Assembly (NCBI RefSeq): GCF_014635205.1
Contig: NZ_BMCN01000004.1
Span: 1-64,000 of the forward strand
Direction: 5' to 3'
From: Jeotgalicoccus aerolatus
GTDB taxonomy: Bacteria > Bacillota > Bacilli > Staphylococcales > Salinicoccaceae
Length of the DNA: 64,000 bases
Below the pieces are notes generated by a model. It did not search any database. It was given only the letters and a program-made list of their open reading frames with translations, and was not told the DNA's origin. Below are positions 8,257-16,764 of the stretch, piece by piece; positions within the stretch are counted from its first letter, which is position 1, and every line of letters begins with the position of its first letter. A program made the position numbers and the translations under genes.

Positions 8257-9009
8257 ATGCCAGATGAGGCAAGAGAGTTTACCGAGCATTTTGAAGAACT
8301 GAGAAAACGTTTATTAACAGTCATGTATTTTTTTGTCGCAGCTTTATTTGGCGGCTTTTTTCTGGCTAAACCATTAATCTATCAAATGCAGAACGCACCG
8401 TGGACAGAAAATGTACAGATGCATGCTTTCCAAGTGACAGATCCGCTTAAGATATACTTAATCGTCATTGTTGCCGTAGCATTTATAATTATATTACCGG
8501 TCATTTTATATCAGCTGTGGTCATTTATATCACCGGGCTTATATGAAAAAGAGCGCCGGGTGACTCTGCTGTACATACCGGTTGTTATGCTGCTGATGCT
8601 TGCTGGTTTAGCATTCAGCTACTTTATTGTCGTACCGTATGTCATTCGTTTTACTTTTGATTTGTCCGTTGAGATGGGCATAGAAACGACCATTGGTATT
8701 AATCAGTATTTCGGCTTCCTGTTTAGAACAATACTGCCATTCGGTTTTATTTTCCAAATGCCGGTGCTGGTACTGTTCTTAACGCAGCTGGGAATCATTA
8801 CACCGATGTTCCTGCGTAAAAATAGAAAATATGCATACTTTATCATGTTCGTCGTTGCTGCTTTAATTGCACCGCCGGATATCATGACGCATATTCTGCT
8901 TACTGTACCGATGATTATTTTATACGAAGTGAGTATCTATATTTCGAAGATCGGCTACCGCAGATATTTAAAAGCAGAACAGGAGCAGCTTGAAGAAGAC
9001 ATTAAATAA
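8257..9009 (+). CDS. tatC: TatC, twin-arginine translocase receptor
   Basis: TatC is the six-helix membrane receptor that recognises the RR motif of folded exported proteins. The 250-residue product opens with FTEHFEELRKRLL, the conserved cytoplasmic N-terminus. It contains LYQLWSFISPGLYEKERR near residue 86-103 and the late segment ALIAPPDIMTHILLTVPM, all typical. The ribosome binding site AAAGGATG overlaps the hairpin after tatA. Its Rex-linked position suggests that some Tat substrates belong to redox metabolism; that is inference. Confidence 0.95.
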   Translation: MPDEAREFTEHFEELRKRLLTVMYFFVAALFGGFFLAKPLIYQMQNAPWTENVQMHAFQVTDPLKIYLIVIVAVAFIIILPVILYQLWSFISPGLYEKERRVTLLYIPVVMLLMLAGLAFSYFIVVPYVIRFTFDLSVEMGIETTIGINQYFGFLFRTILPFGFIFQMPVLVLFLTQLGIITPMFLRKNRKYAYFIMFVVAALIAPPDIMTHILLTVPMIILYEVSIYISKIGYRRYLKAEQEQLEEDIK

Positions 9010-9030
9010 TACAGGAGGAACTGGACATAT

Positions 9031-10488
9031 ATGACAAAAAAACTTGAAGAAATTTCGCGTGCAGAAAAAGAAGACCTAATGCAGACAGCCAATGATTCGA
9101 AGTGGAAGCAAGCATATCATGTTCAGCCTCCCTTTGGATTTTTAGGTGCACCGACAGGGTTTAACTATGTTAATGGTATTTACCATCTATTTTACGAATG
9201 GTCACCTGACAGCAGTTTGACCGAAACACCAGACAGTAAATACATATACCATGCGACATCTAAAGACCTGGTCACATTTCGCCATGAAGGTGTGAAAATC
9301 AGACCGGGTGCTTTGTATGATTCAGATAACATATACGGCGGCAGTTTGTCTAAAGTGTTTAATGAAGTCAGTTATTTTTACACAGGTGAACGCTTGAAAA
9401 ATAATCTTTATGAGACATTTCAACTTGGCGGCTTTATGAATACGGATGGTAAAGTGCAAAAATATCCGGCGCCGTTAGTACGCGGTTTGTCGAGTGACTA
9501 TATAGAATTTTTCCGTAATCCATATGTGACTGTTCGAGACAGAGAAGTAGTCATGTTTGCAGGGACGATGAACAAAGAAGAATTTGGGAGAATTGTAGTG
9601 TTCCGCGGACCGTCAATCGATGAATTAAGATTTGATGGTGAACTGGATACGGGTTACAAAGTGTTCGGCTATTTGTGGGAACAGCCGGAATTTTTCGATC
9701 TCGATATGGATTCTGTTCTTATTTTTAATGCGCGGGGACTAGATAAATTTGATACCCATTTTTGGAATATATATCAGTCCGGCTATATGGTTGGTGATTT
9801 TGAAAGGTGCGACAACTATTTTATTCACGATGAATTTTATGAATTTGACGGTGGTTTTGATTTTTATCGTCCGGCGACAGCACTTGATGAAGATGGCAAC
9901 AGAGTAATGATCGGCTGGATGGCAGCTGAAGAGAGTGCTTATCCGTCGGCTTTAGATCAGACGGTGAACGCCATGACTATTCCGCGCATTTTAACTATAG
10001 ATGGAGATAGAATCAGACAGCTGCCGCACCCTAATTTAGAAAAGATGCGGGGAGAAGCGATTACAGCAGAAGGCTATTTTAAAGAATATCCAACGAAATT
10101 GACTGACTTTTACGGTGAAGTCTATGAGCTGATAGTTGATATATTGGAAAACAATGCGACAGTGCTGCACATCTATATGCGTAAAAATACACGTCATGAA
10201 ACGAAATTAATTTATAACAGTGATGACAGACTGCTGACACTGGATAGAACATTCAGCGGTGAAGAAATTTTGAATGTTGACGGAACAACACGGAGCATTC
10301 AACTGGAAGAAGAGCTTAAAGATTTAAGGATTTATATGGATCAGTCGAGTATCGAAGTATTTATTAACGATGGAAAATATACGATGACAGCGAGAATATT
10401 TCCAAGCGACCAAGCTAAAGGCCTGGAAATGGTTACTGAGTTCGGAGACTGCCGTGTTCAGCTGACTCAGTATCCGCTGGAGTTTTAA
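9031..10488 (+). CDS. GH32-family protein with altered catalytic residues
   Basis: The 485-residue protein aligns with sucrose-6-phosphate hydrolase (ScrB/SacA) along the whole five-bladed propeller and the C-terminal beta-sandwich: YHLFYEW, then SSIEVFINDGKYTMTARIF near the end. The nucleophile motif NDPNG is replaced by GAPTG (Ala40 where Asp should be). The RDP motif is RNP (Asn163). Only the acid/base Glu is kept, WEQP at Glu217. A standard retaining mechanism is therefore unlikely. It may be a sugar-binding or regulatory pseudoenzyme, or may use a different mechanism. It lies 21 bases after tatC with an AGGAGG site, and an RpiR regulator follows. Confidence 0.8.
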   Translation: MTKKLEEISRAEKEDLMQTANDSKWKQAYHVQPPFGFLGAPTGFNYVNGIYHLFYEWSPDSSLTETPDSKYIYHATSKDLVTFRHEGVKIRPGALYDSDNIYGGSLSKVFNEVSYFYTGERLKNNLYETFQLGGFMNTDGKVQKYPAPLVRGLSSDYIEFFRNPYVTVRDREVVMFAGTMNKEEFGRIVVFRGPSIDELRFDGELDTGYKVFGYLWEQPEFFDLDMDSVLIFNARGLDKFDTHFWNIYQSGYMVGDFERCDNYFIHDEFYEFDGGFDFYRPATALDEDGNRVMIGWMAAEESAYPSALDQTVNAMTIPRILTIDGDRIRQLPHPNLEKMRGEAITAEGYFKEYPTKLTDFYGEVYELIVDILENNATVLHIYMRKNTRHETKLIYNSDDRLLTLDRTFSGEEILNVDGTTRSIQLEEELKDLRIYMDQSSIEVFINDGKYTMTARIFPSDQAKGLEMVTEFGDCRVQLTQYPLEF

Positions 10489-10555
10489 GCAGTTGATAAA
10501 TATAGAGAAAAATTAGATAGTTTTAAAAAAACGAATAATAAACTGTAACAATATA

Positions 10556-10585
10556 TTGTTAAAAGTGATACAATTACACCATAAT
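10556..10585 (+). promoter_or_regulatory. possible promoter of the rpiR-family gene
   Basis: TTGTTA and CATAAT separated by 18 bases precede the regulator start by 45 bases. The match is moderate. Confidence 0.4.
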
Positions 10586-10629
10586 AGTCAAAAAAAGTGT
10601 CAATACACAGTAAAAAGAGGTGGTCAATT

Positions 10630-11466
10630 ATGTTTTCAGTGCTGAGTCAGATCAATAAACGATTGGAATATATGACGCCGGTAGAACAGCGTATTGCAAG
10701 CTTTATGCTGGAAAACCCTAATAAAGTGATTAATATGCCTGTAAAAGAAATAGCGAAACACTCATCGACGAGTGATGCTGCAATTGTGCGGTTTGCAAAG
10801 AGAATCGGTCTGCAGGGTATTAAAGAATTAAAAGTAGAACTGGCTAAAGAATTACATACGCTCGAACAGGAGAAGATTTCACGCGTAATCGAGCTGGAAG
10901 AAGATACACACGCCGATATTTTTGATAAAGTCTTTAAAAATACGATACAGGCTTTATATAACACTGAAAAAATAGTCAATCGCAAACGCATGCAGGAAGC
11001 GGCACAGCACATGGTAAAGGCGGATAATACATTTATATTCGGTGTCGGAGACTCTGCAAATGTCGGACATGATATGGAGCAAAAACTGCATCGCGTCAAT
11101 ATCAATGCCTTTTTCACTGCTGATAAGTACTTATGTATGACACGACTGACAAATGCAAAACCAAATGATGTTCTGTTTGTCATTACTTTATCGGGTAAGA
11201 CACAGGAAGTTATTGAAATTGTAAAACTGGCTAAAAAATTAGGTGTGCTGACTATCATTTTAACGCAAAATCATTCTTCAGTTGCTAAGCGGAATTCTGA
11301 TATTGCCATTGAGATTACTGAGGAAGAAACGAACATTCAGTATATGAATATGACGAGCAGAATTGCGCAGCTGATCATTTGCGATGTGATGTTTTTCTAT
11401 GTGTGTAAAGAACTCGGATCAAGTGCGTATGAAACAATTATTAACACATATGACATGACGCACTAG
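10630..11466 (+). CDS. MurR/RpiR-family transcriptional regulator
   Basis: The protein has about 278 residues, with an N-terminal RpiR-type helix-turn-helix (MTPVEQRIASFML, then KEIAKHSSTSDAAIVRFAKRIG) and a C-terminal SIS sugar-phosphate binding domain (FIFGVGDSANVGHDME, VLFVITLSGKTQEVIEI). Such regulators respond to phosphosugars. The ATG at 10630 is preferred because AAAGAGGTGG sits 8 bases upstream; an earlier in-frame GTG at 10597 has no site. The adjacent GH32-like gene suggests a sugar signal, but the ligand is not readable. Confidence 0.88.
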   Translation: MFSVLSQINKRLEYMTPVEQRIASFMLENPNKVINMPVKEIAKHSSTSDAAIVRFAKRIGLQGIKELKVELAKELHTLEQEKISRVIELEEDTHADIFDKVFKNTIQALYNTEKIVNRKRMQEAAQHMVKADNTFIFGVGDSANVGHDMEQKLHRVNINAFFTADKYLCMTRLTNAKPNDVLFVITLSGKTQEVIEIVKLAKKLGVLTIILTQNHSSVAKRNSDIAIEITEEETNIQYMNMTSRIAQLIICDVMFFYVCKELGSSAYETIINTYDMTH

Positions 11467-11549
11467 TAAAATTACATAATAATACGCGAATATTAAGGTT
11501 CTGTAACAACTTTGATATTGTATAGAAATGCTTTCAGGCATCAACTATA

Positions 11550-11596
11550 ATTAACTGTACATTATTACGGAAATTCCGAAAAAATGTACAGTTTAT
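11550..11596 (+). promoter_or_regulatory. inverted repeat upstream of the LPXTG gene
   Basis: AACTGTACATT and AATGTACAGTT form an 11-bp perfect stem around an inner CGGAA/TTCCG. The stem lies in the leader, just before the ribosome binding site of the surface-protein gene, with TATAAT about 10 bases upstream of it. It could be a terminator-like attenuator or an operator. Confidence 0.5.
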
Positions 11597-11620
11597 TTCA
11601 GGATGCGTGGAGGGGAAACA

Positions 11621-12838
11621 ATGCGAAAAGCAAAAATGAAAAAAATGAAACTGGCATCAGTATTGCTGCTGTCGACTGTACTAATCCCTAACATTGCTTA
11701 TGCTGACGAAGAGATAGATGAGAGTATGGAAGCTGAAACTGCGGTTGGTCCGGCTGAGACAGAAAACAGCGGTCAAACAGCACAAGATACAGTTACAGAA
11801 GAAAATACTGATGTAAATGAAGAAGTAACAAATGAAGAACCTGTAGAAGAATCGTTAGAAATACCTCCGAGTATAAATAATGAAAATGATATAGAGACTA
11901 ATGCAGAGAGTGCTGACAATGCTGAAGAAACAGTAGATGACAGCAGTGGCACTAATGATGGATCAGACTCACCAATTCTTCAGCCGGCAGAACCGGGAGA
12001 AGAGCCGGAAGAAACCGGAGCAGCTGAAGATAGTGAAAGTGACAACATACCGGCAGAAGTGCCCGAAGAAACTGGGAACACTGATGACAGCAACACCGGA
12101 GATTATACTGAAGGAGAAGAAGAGACTCCTGAAGCGGAAATACCGGAGCAGGAAGATGAGACACAAACAGAAGAGAATGTGCCTTCAGAACCTGACAGCG
12201 GTGAATCATCTGAAAATCAGGATAATAATTTCGAAACGCCAGAACTTCCAACTGAACCCATCGAACCGTTAGAACCAGTTGAACCTGAAGAACCGGCTGA
12301 AACAGAACCATCGGAACAGCCGAACACTGAGGTTGAGCAAAATTCAGGTGACGGTGATAATAATAATGTACCGGCAGAAGAAGTTCCTGCAGAATCAACA
12401 GAGGAACCTGTTGAAAATACCGCTCCGGAAAATTCCGGCAGCACAGATACAGAGGGAACTCAAAAAGATGAGGCCAACACTGAAGCCAATCACAGTACTG
12501 CTGGAAATGGACCTAAGAAATTATACCGCTATGATTACGGTGATATTCTGGAAGGAATAACATTTAAAGAAGAAAACCTTCAAAATGACATTTCTACATT
12601 AGATCAAAGAGTATCACGTGTGATGTCATCTAAGATTATTGAAGAGAAAAATCTAACAGAAGCACAGAAACTTGAATTACAAGAACAGGTTAAATCAGAA
12701 AAAACAAACACTTATGATGGCGAAGAACTGCCGAATACCGGAGAGACAAGTCATCCAAACTATGCCCTTGCCGGACTGTTAACAGTATTTGGTGGAGCAT
12801 TGCTAATCAAGAGCAAGAAAACAAAAACAGATAACTGA
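11621..12838 (+). CDS. LPXTG-anchored acidic surface protein
   Basis: The precursor (about 405 residues) has a signal peptide (basic MRKAKMKKMK, then LASVLLLSTVLIPNIAYA) and a very acidic, low-complexity Glu/Pro/Thr/Ser/Asn-rich stalk from about residue 33 to 290. A short folded-looking segment (KLYRYDYGDILEGITFKEE, then helix) follows, then the sortase signal LPNTG, a hydrophobic stretch and a KSKKTKTDN tail. It should be attached to peptidoglycan by sortase A. The ATG at 11621 has GGAGGGG 5 bases upstream; the in-frame ATG at 11603 precedes that site. There is no recognisable ligand-binding domain, so the role is unknown. Confidence 0.88.
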   Translation: MRKAKMKKMKLASVLLLSTVLIPNIAYADEEIDESMEAETAVGPAETENSGQTAQDTVTEENTDVNEEVTNEEPVEESLEIPPSINNENDIETNAESADNAEETVDDSSGTNDGSDSPILQPAEPGEEPEETGAAEDSESDNIPAEVPEETGNTDDSNTGDYTEGEEETPEAEIPEQEDETQTEENVPSEPDSGESSENQDNNFETPELPTEPIEPLEPVEPEEPAETEPSEQPNTEVEQNSGDGDNNNVPAEEVPAESTEEPVENTAPENSGSTDTEGTQKDEANTEANHSTAGNGPKKLYRYDYGDILEGITFKEENLQNDISTLDQRVSRVMSSKIIEEKNLTEAQKLELQEQVKSEKTNTYDGEELPNTGETSHPNYALAGLLTVFGGALLIKSKKTKTDN

Positions 12839-12862
12839 TAGAGTGATATCTATAAAATGAGA

Positions 12863-12893
12863 CCGGACACAAAAGTGTCCGGGTTTTTATTTT
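12863..12893 (+). terminator. terminator after the LPXTG gene
   Basis: The stem CCGGACAC/GTGTCCGG with an AAAA loop is followed by a T-rich tract. Confidence 0.9.
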
Positions 12894-12964
12894 CAATGGT
12901 ATAATATTTTTATCAGTATTATTCAATATTCTGAAATTACATACATAAACATCGGGGTGAAGGA

Positions 12965-14020
12965 ATGAAAACATTAAATATCGCATCGATTCCTGGGGAC
13001 GGCGTCGGCAAGGAAATTATGCCGGAAGCGATTCGCGTTCTGGAAAAAGTGGCACAGGTTCATGGGGGATTACAGTTTAAATTTGAGGAGTTTCCATACA
13101 GCTGTGACTATTATTTAAAACACGGTGCAATGATGCCTGAAGACGGTATGGACCGGCTCAGTCAGTTCGACAGCGTATTTTTAGGTGCCGTCGGTGATGC
13201 ATCTAAAGTGCCTGATCATATTTCATTGTGGGGCTTACTCTTAAAAATCCGGCAAGAGTTCCAGCAGGAGATTAATATTCGTCCTGCAAAACTGCTGAAG
13301 GGCATTAATTCAAAGCTGTCTAATCCTAAAGATTTCGATATTATCGTTGTCAGAGAGAATAGTGAAGGAGAGTACAGCTCCATCGGCGGACGTATTTTCC
13401 ACGATGATAACGAAATTGCGATACAAAATAATGTGTTTTCAAAACGTGCGACCAAACAGGCCATGAATATTGCTTTTGATTTAGCATCTAAACGTAAAGG
13501 TCTCGTGACCAGTGCGACGAAATCTAACGGGATTTTCCATGCGATGCCGTTCTGGGATGAGATTTTTGATGAAATTGCATCAAAACATCCGAATATTAAA
13601 TCTGAATCGAAACATATCGATGCTTTGGCTGCGTATTTTATCACTCATCCGCATGAACTGGATGTAGTTGTCGGTTCTAACTTGTTTGGAGATATTCTAT
13701 CAGACGTGGGTGCCGCAATTATGGGGAGTATCGGTATCGCACCTTCTGCTAACTTAAACTTAAACGGTAAGTATCCTTCTATGTTTGAACCCGTCCACGG
13801 TTCAGCACCGGATATTGTCGGTAAAGGGATTGCCAATCCGATTGGACAAATCTGGACAGCAAAAATGCTGCTTGAATTTAACGGTGAAGCGAATATCGCA
13901 GAACACTTATTGAAAGTCATTGAAGCGGTCACAGCCGATGGTTTCATGACACCGGATCTCGGCGGTAAATATAAGATGACAGAAGTAACAGATGAAATTA
14001 TTAAACGTTTAGACAAATAA
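12965..14020 (+). CDS. D-malate / tartrate dehydrogenase-type enzyme
   Basis: The 351-residue protein belongs to the isocitrate/isopropylmalate dehydrogenase fold. The TTC/DmlA branch (NAD-dependent tartrate dehydrogenase / decarboxylating D-malate dehydrogenase) is indicated by IPGDGVGKEIMPEAIRVL at the N-terminus, FLGAVGDASKVPDHISLWGLLLKIRQ near residue 72, VVRENSEGEYSSIGG near 128 and SNLFGDILSDVGAAIMGSIG near 225. It would oxidise D-malate or a related hydroxydicarboxylate to a keto acid with CO2 release. The gene stands alone, with GGGGTGAAGGA before the ATG. Substrate preference cannot be decided by eye; 3-isopropylmalate is less likely because no leu genes are nearby. Confidence 0.8.
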   Translation: MKTLNIASIPGDGVGKEIMPEAIRVLEKVAQVHGGLQFKFEEFPYSCDYYLKHGAMMPEDGMDRLSQFDSVFLGAVGDASKVPDHISLWGLLLKIRQEFQQEINIRPAKLLKGINSKLSNPKDFDIIVVRENSEGEYSSIGGRIFHDDNEIAIQNNVFSKRATKQAMNIAFDLASKRKGLVTSATKSNGIFHAMPFWDEIFDEIASKHPNIKSESKHIDALAAYFITHPHELDVVVGSNLFGDILSDVGAAIMGSIGIAPSANLNLNGKYPSMFEPVHGSAPDIVGKGIANPIGQIWTAKMLLEFNGEANIAEHLLKVIEAVTADGFMTPDLGGKYKMTEVTDEIIKRLDK

Positions 14021-14054
14021 AAAAACACGCCATCAGTAGACTGACATAGTGAAA

Positions 14055-14864
14055 TGAGACAGAGATAAAACACCTTCATTAGGCTATCTTCACTCCAAAA
14101 TCAATTGGAGAGAGGTAGCCTAATTTTTCTTGTATTCTTTCCTCGTTATAATACTTCAAATATTGATTGACACGCGAAATCGTCTCCCCATTACTGAGTG
14201 AGTTGTATCTTGTGTATATGAATCCTTCAGATTTCAGATTGGAATGGAACGATTCAATGACCGCATTGTCCCAACAATTACCTCTCCTGGACATACTGCT
14301 GACCAGATTATTTTCCGTGACATATGCCTAGTAGGCATACGAGGTGTAGACACTGCCCTGATCAGAATGAATGATGACACCTTCAGGGTATGCACGACGC
14401 TTCAGTGCCTCTTTCAAGGTATCCAGCACCAATGGAGTCTGCTGATGATCATACAATTTGGCGGCGACGATTTCGTTGTTGTAAAGGTCCATGATCGTCG
14501 ATAGATATTTCACAGTCCGTCCATATTGGATGTAAGTGATGTCTGTGACCCATTTCTGATTGGGTTCGGCAGACTGAAAATTACGCTTGAGCCGGTCCGG
14601 CGCAATAATGACCGTTTCACCGTAGGTGTATTGTTTGCCGATTGGCTGGTCCAATCGATAGAGTTCCCCCTGTCGATACCACCTGACCCATGTGGAAATC
14701 TGGGACTTGTTCTAGATGCCGTATTTCTCCATAATCTCTTGAGTCGTTAATTCACCCGCTATTTTTGCTTTCACTACCGCCCATTTCACATCACTTGAAT
14801 ATACGTTTTTGCCCATGCAAAAACACCTCCGAGTACCATCTCGAAGGTGTTTTATACTGTCTCA
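14055..14864 (-). mobile_element. IS3-family (IS150-like) element, internally deleted
   Basis: Terminal inverted repeats of about 22 bases are visible: TGAGACAG then ATAAAACACCTTC at 14055-14077, and its near-exact complement at 14843-14864. They bound an 810-bp element, roughly half the usual length. It holds remnants of both transposase reading frames on the minus strand. The sequence passes directly from the end of OrfA into the middle of OrfB, so an internal segment is missing. No convincing target duplication was found; ATAGT occurs on both sides but is not flush with the repeats. Confidence 0.85.
14079..14815 (-). pseudogene. degenerate IS3-family transposase (OrfA/OrfB remnant)
   Basis: Reading the minus strand from the ATG at 14815: MGKNVYSSDVKWAVVKAKI, then a helix-turn-helix ending TTQEIMEKYGI, then an in-frame TAG at about 14713. 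The frame continues through NKSQISTWVRWYRQGELYR and QPIGKQYTYGE, and then jumps into the OrfB integrase core (NQKWVTDITYIQYG, IHSDQGSVYTS), with a second stop near 14328. It resumes with MSRRGNCWDNAVIESFHSNLK and ends at 14079. Two nonsense codons and the internal deletion make it non-functional. DDE residues are seen as D in VTDITY, D in HSDQG and E in IESF. Confidence 0.88.
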
Positions 14865-14901
14865 AATAGTTAGGTTAGTCTATCAGGCGTGTTTTTTTGT
14901 A

Positions 14902-16602
14902 TTACAATTTTTTATCGTCGATTGAGTTTAAATAATTATGAACTTCATCGATGACGTTTTTTAGAGAATCTTCTTTGAATGGTGATTTCAGATTTGCCAG
15001 TTCTACTAAAGCGTTGAACGGTAATGATCCGCCGACCTTACATAAGGCCAGATAATCTTTCCATGCACCCTGGAAATCTTCTTTGGCGCGTTTCCAGAAC
15101 TGCAGTGCGCAGACTTGAGCGAGCGTGTAGTCAATATAGTAGAATGGTGCACCGAATATATGACCCTGGCGGTGCCAAAATGCGCCGCTTTCTAATGGTT
15201 CTATTCCGTCATAATCTGTATGCGGTAAATATTTCTGTTCGATTTTCTTCCATTCCTGGCGTCTTTCTTCAGGCGTCAGTTCAGGGTTTTCATAGACAAC
15301 ATGCTGGAATTCGTCCACTGCAACTCCATAAGGCAAGAACGAAATAGAGCCTGCCATATGTGAGAATTTGAATTTATCAGTATCCTCTTTAAAGAACATT
15401 TCCATCCATGGATAAGTAAAGAATTCCATGCTCATCGAGTGAATTTCTGCAGATTCCAAAGTCGGGAATGAATATTCAGGCACAGTCAGATGACGGGACA
15501 TATATGTTTGAAAAGCATGACCAGCTTCGTGTGTCAGTACTTCGACGTCGCCCTGGGTGCCGTTAAAGTTCGAGAAGATAAACGGCGCTTTATAATCTGC
15601 AATCATCGTACAGTAGCCGCCGCCTTCTTTCCCTTTTTTAGCTTCGACATCGAACAGATTGCGTTCAGTCATGAAAGTGTAGAACTCATCTGTTTCAGGC
15701 GACAGTTCTTTATACATGGCCGCACCATTTTTCATAATATCTTTAGTTTTGCCTTGCGGTGAAGCATTACCCGTTATAAATTCGAAATTGCTGTCGTAGC
15801 TCTTAAGAGAATCGAGACCGATCCGCTGAGCCTGACGTTTTTTTAATTCAGATACGATAGGCACGACGTAATCTTCAACCTGTTTTCTGAATTTCTCAAC
15901 CATCTTGCGGTCATAATCAATACGGTTCATGCGAATATAACCGAGTTCGACGAAATCTTTGTAGCCGAGTGTAACGGCGATTTCATTTCTTGTTTTAACG
16001 AGTGCGTCATAAATATTATCGATTTCTTCAAGGTTATCCCCCATGAAACCTTGAACAGCAAGTGCTGCATCTTTTCTTATTTGACGATCGGGATTTTGCG
16101 TATACGGTGCAAATTCCGATAAATTTAATTTTTTGCCGTCAAATTCAATTTCAGCAGAGGCAAGCAGCTTATCGTATTGAGTAGACAGTTTATTTTCTTT
16201 TTGAAGCAGAGATTTAACCGAAGGATCATATGCTTTTAAAGCATTATCCGAGAGTGCAAAAAGCTGTGAGCCAAAGCGGGCTTCAAGATCTTCCCGGAAT
16301 TTGCTCGTCGTGATTGCCTTACGGTATCTGTTTGTGATTTCTGTAAATGACGGATCGTGTTCATCGAAATAGTCGCGCTCTTTGTCGTAGAATTTATCTC
16401 GCGTATCGATAGATGAACGGATAGATGCTAATGTGGCCATCGTATCCAGATGGTCAAACTCAGTATTCAGCTTATCGATAACAGCAACTTGAGCGTCCGC
16501 AGAATCAGCTGCGTCAAATTCTTTGAGCAGTGCGTCTACTGTTTTTTCGAACTGATCTAAATCTGGACGTTCATATTTAAAATCTTCGAACTTTGTTACC
16601 AT
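14902..16602 (-). CDS. M3-family oligoendopeptidase (PepF-like)
   Basis: This is a cytoplasmic zinc metallopeptidase of 566 residues that degrades short peptides. The catalytic helix THEAGHAFQTYMSRH contains HExxH, and the third ligand lies in the downstream SAEIHSMSMEFF segment, as in M3B enzymes. The start chosen, 16602 (MVTKFEDFKYERPDLDQF), follows AAGGGGGAAATT on the minus strand. An earlier in-frame ATG would add 43 residues unlike the family. The 3' end abuts the terminator arm and IS remnant, so its transcript may now run into the IS. Confidence 0.92.
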   Translation of the reverse strand: MVTKFEDFKYERPDLDQFEKTVDALLKEFDAADSADAQVAVIDKLNTEFDHLDTMATLASIRSSIDTRDKFYDKERDYFDEHDPSFTEITNRYRKAITTSKFREDLEARFGSQLFALSDNALKAYDPSVKSLLQKENKLSTQYDKLLASAEIEFDGKKLNLSEFAPYTQNPDRQIRKDAALAVQGFMGDNLEEIDNIYDALVKTRNEIAVTLGYKDFVELGYIRMNRIDYDRKMVEKFRKQVEDYVVPIVSELKKRQAQRIGLDSLKSYDSNFEFITGNASPQGKTKDIMKNGAAMYKELSPETDEFYTFMTERNLFDVEAKKGKEGGGYCTMIADYKAPFIFSNFNGTQGDVEVLTHEAGHAFQTYMSRHLTVPEYSFPTLESAEIHSMSMEFFTYPWMEMFFKEDTDKFKFSHMAGSISFLPYGVAVDEFQHVVYENPELTPEERRQEWKKIEQKYLPHTDYDGIEPLESGAFWHRQGHIFGAPFYYIDYTLAQVCALQFWKRAKEDFQGAWKDYLALCKVGGSLPFNALVELANLKSPFKEDSLKNVIDEVHNYLNSIDDKKL

Positions 16603-16764
16603 AAATAATTTCCCCCTTAGTCGTCTTAAAACGATTTTAGCATAATGCTTAAACACCCTGTTACAAATATGGTATCGTTTAGAGTGATAAAATGCTGAAA
16701 ATGGGGTAATGGATATTAATGCCTTATGCATGCTTTGAATACTTAATGAAAAGAGGAAAATGGA

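Larger units (their letters stand above)
14026..14897. terminator. terminator split by the IS remnant
   Basis: AAAAAACACGCC, about 5 bases after the dehydrogenase stop, and GGCGTGTTTTTTT at about 14885-14897, just before the end of the M3 peptidase gene, are complementary arms of one bidirectional terminator. The IS copy lies between them, in what was the loop. The arms are now about 850 bases apart, so termination is probably impaired for both flanking genes. Confidence 0.6.

Noticed and set aside
10647-11258. 203-codon antisense ORF across the RpiR-family gene
   Set aside because: No ribosome binding site, Ser/Cys-rich shadow composition, and complete overlap with a well-supported regulator gene.
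11952-12444. Long antisense and alternate-frame ORFs across the LPXTG gene
   Set aside because: They arise from the repetitive GAA/CCG-rich codons of the acidic stalk. They lack ribosome binding sites, and their products are low-complexity shadows.
14046-14870. ATAGT as target-site duplication of the IS remnant
   Set aside because: ATAGT occurs on both sides, but with unequal distances (4 bases and 1 base) to the inverted repeats, so it is probably chance.
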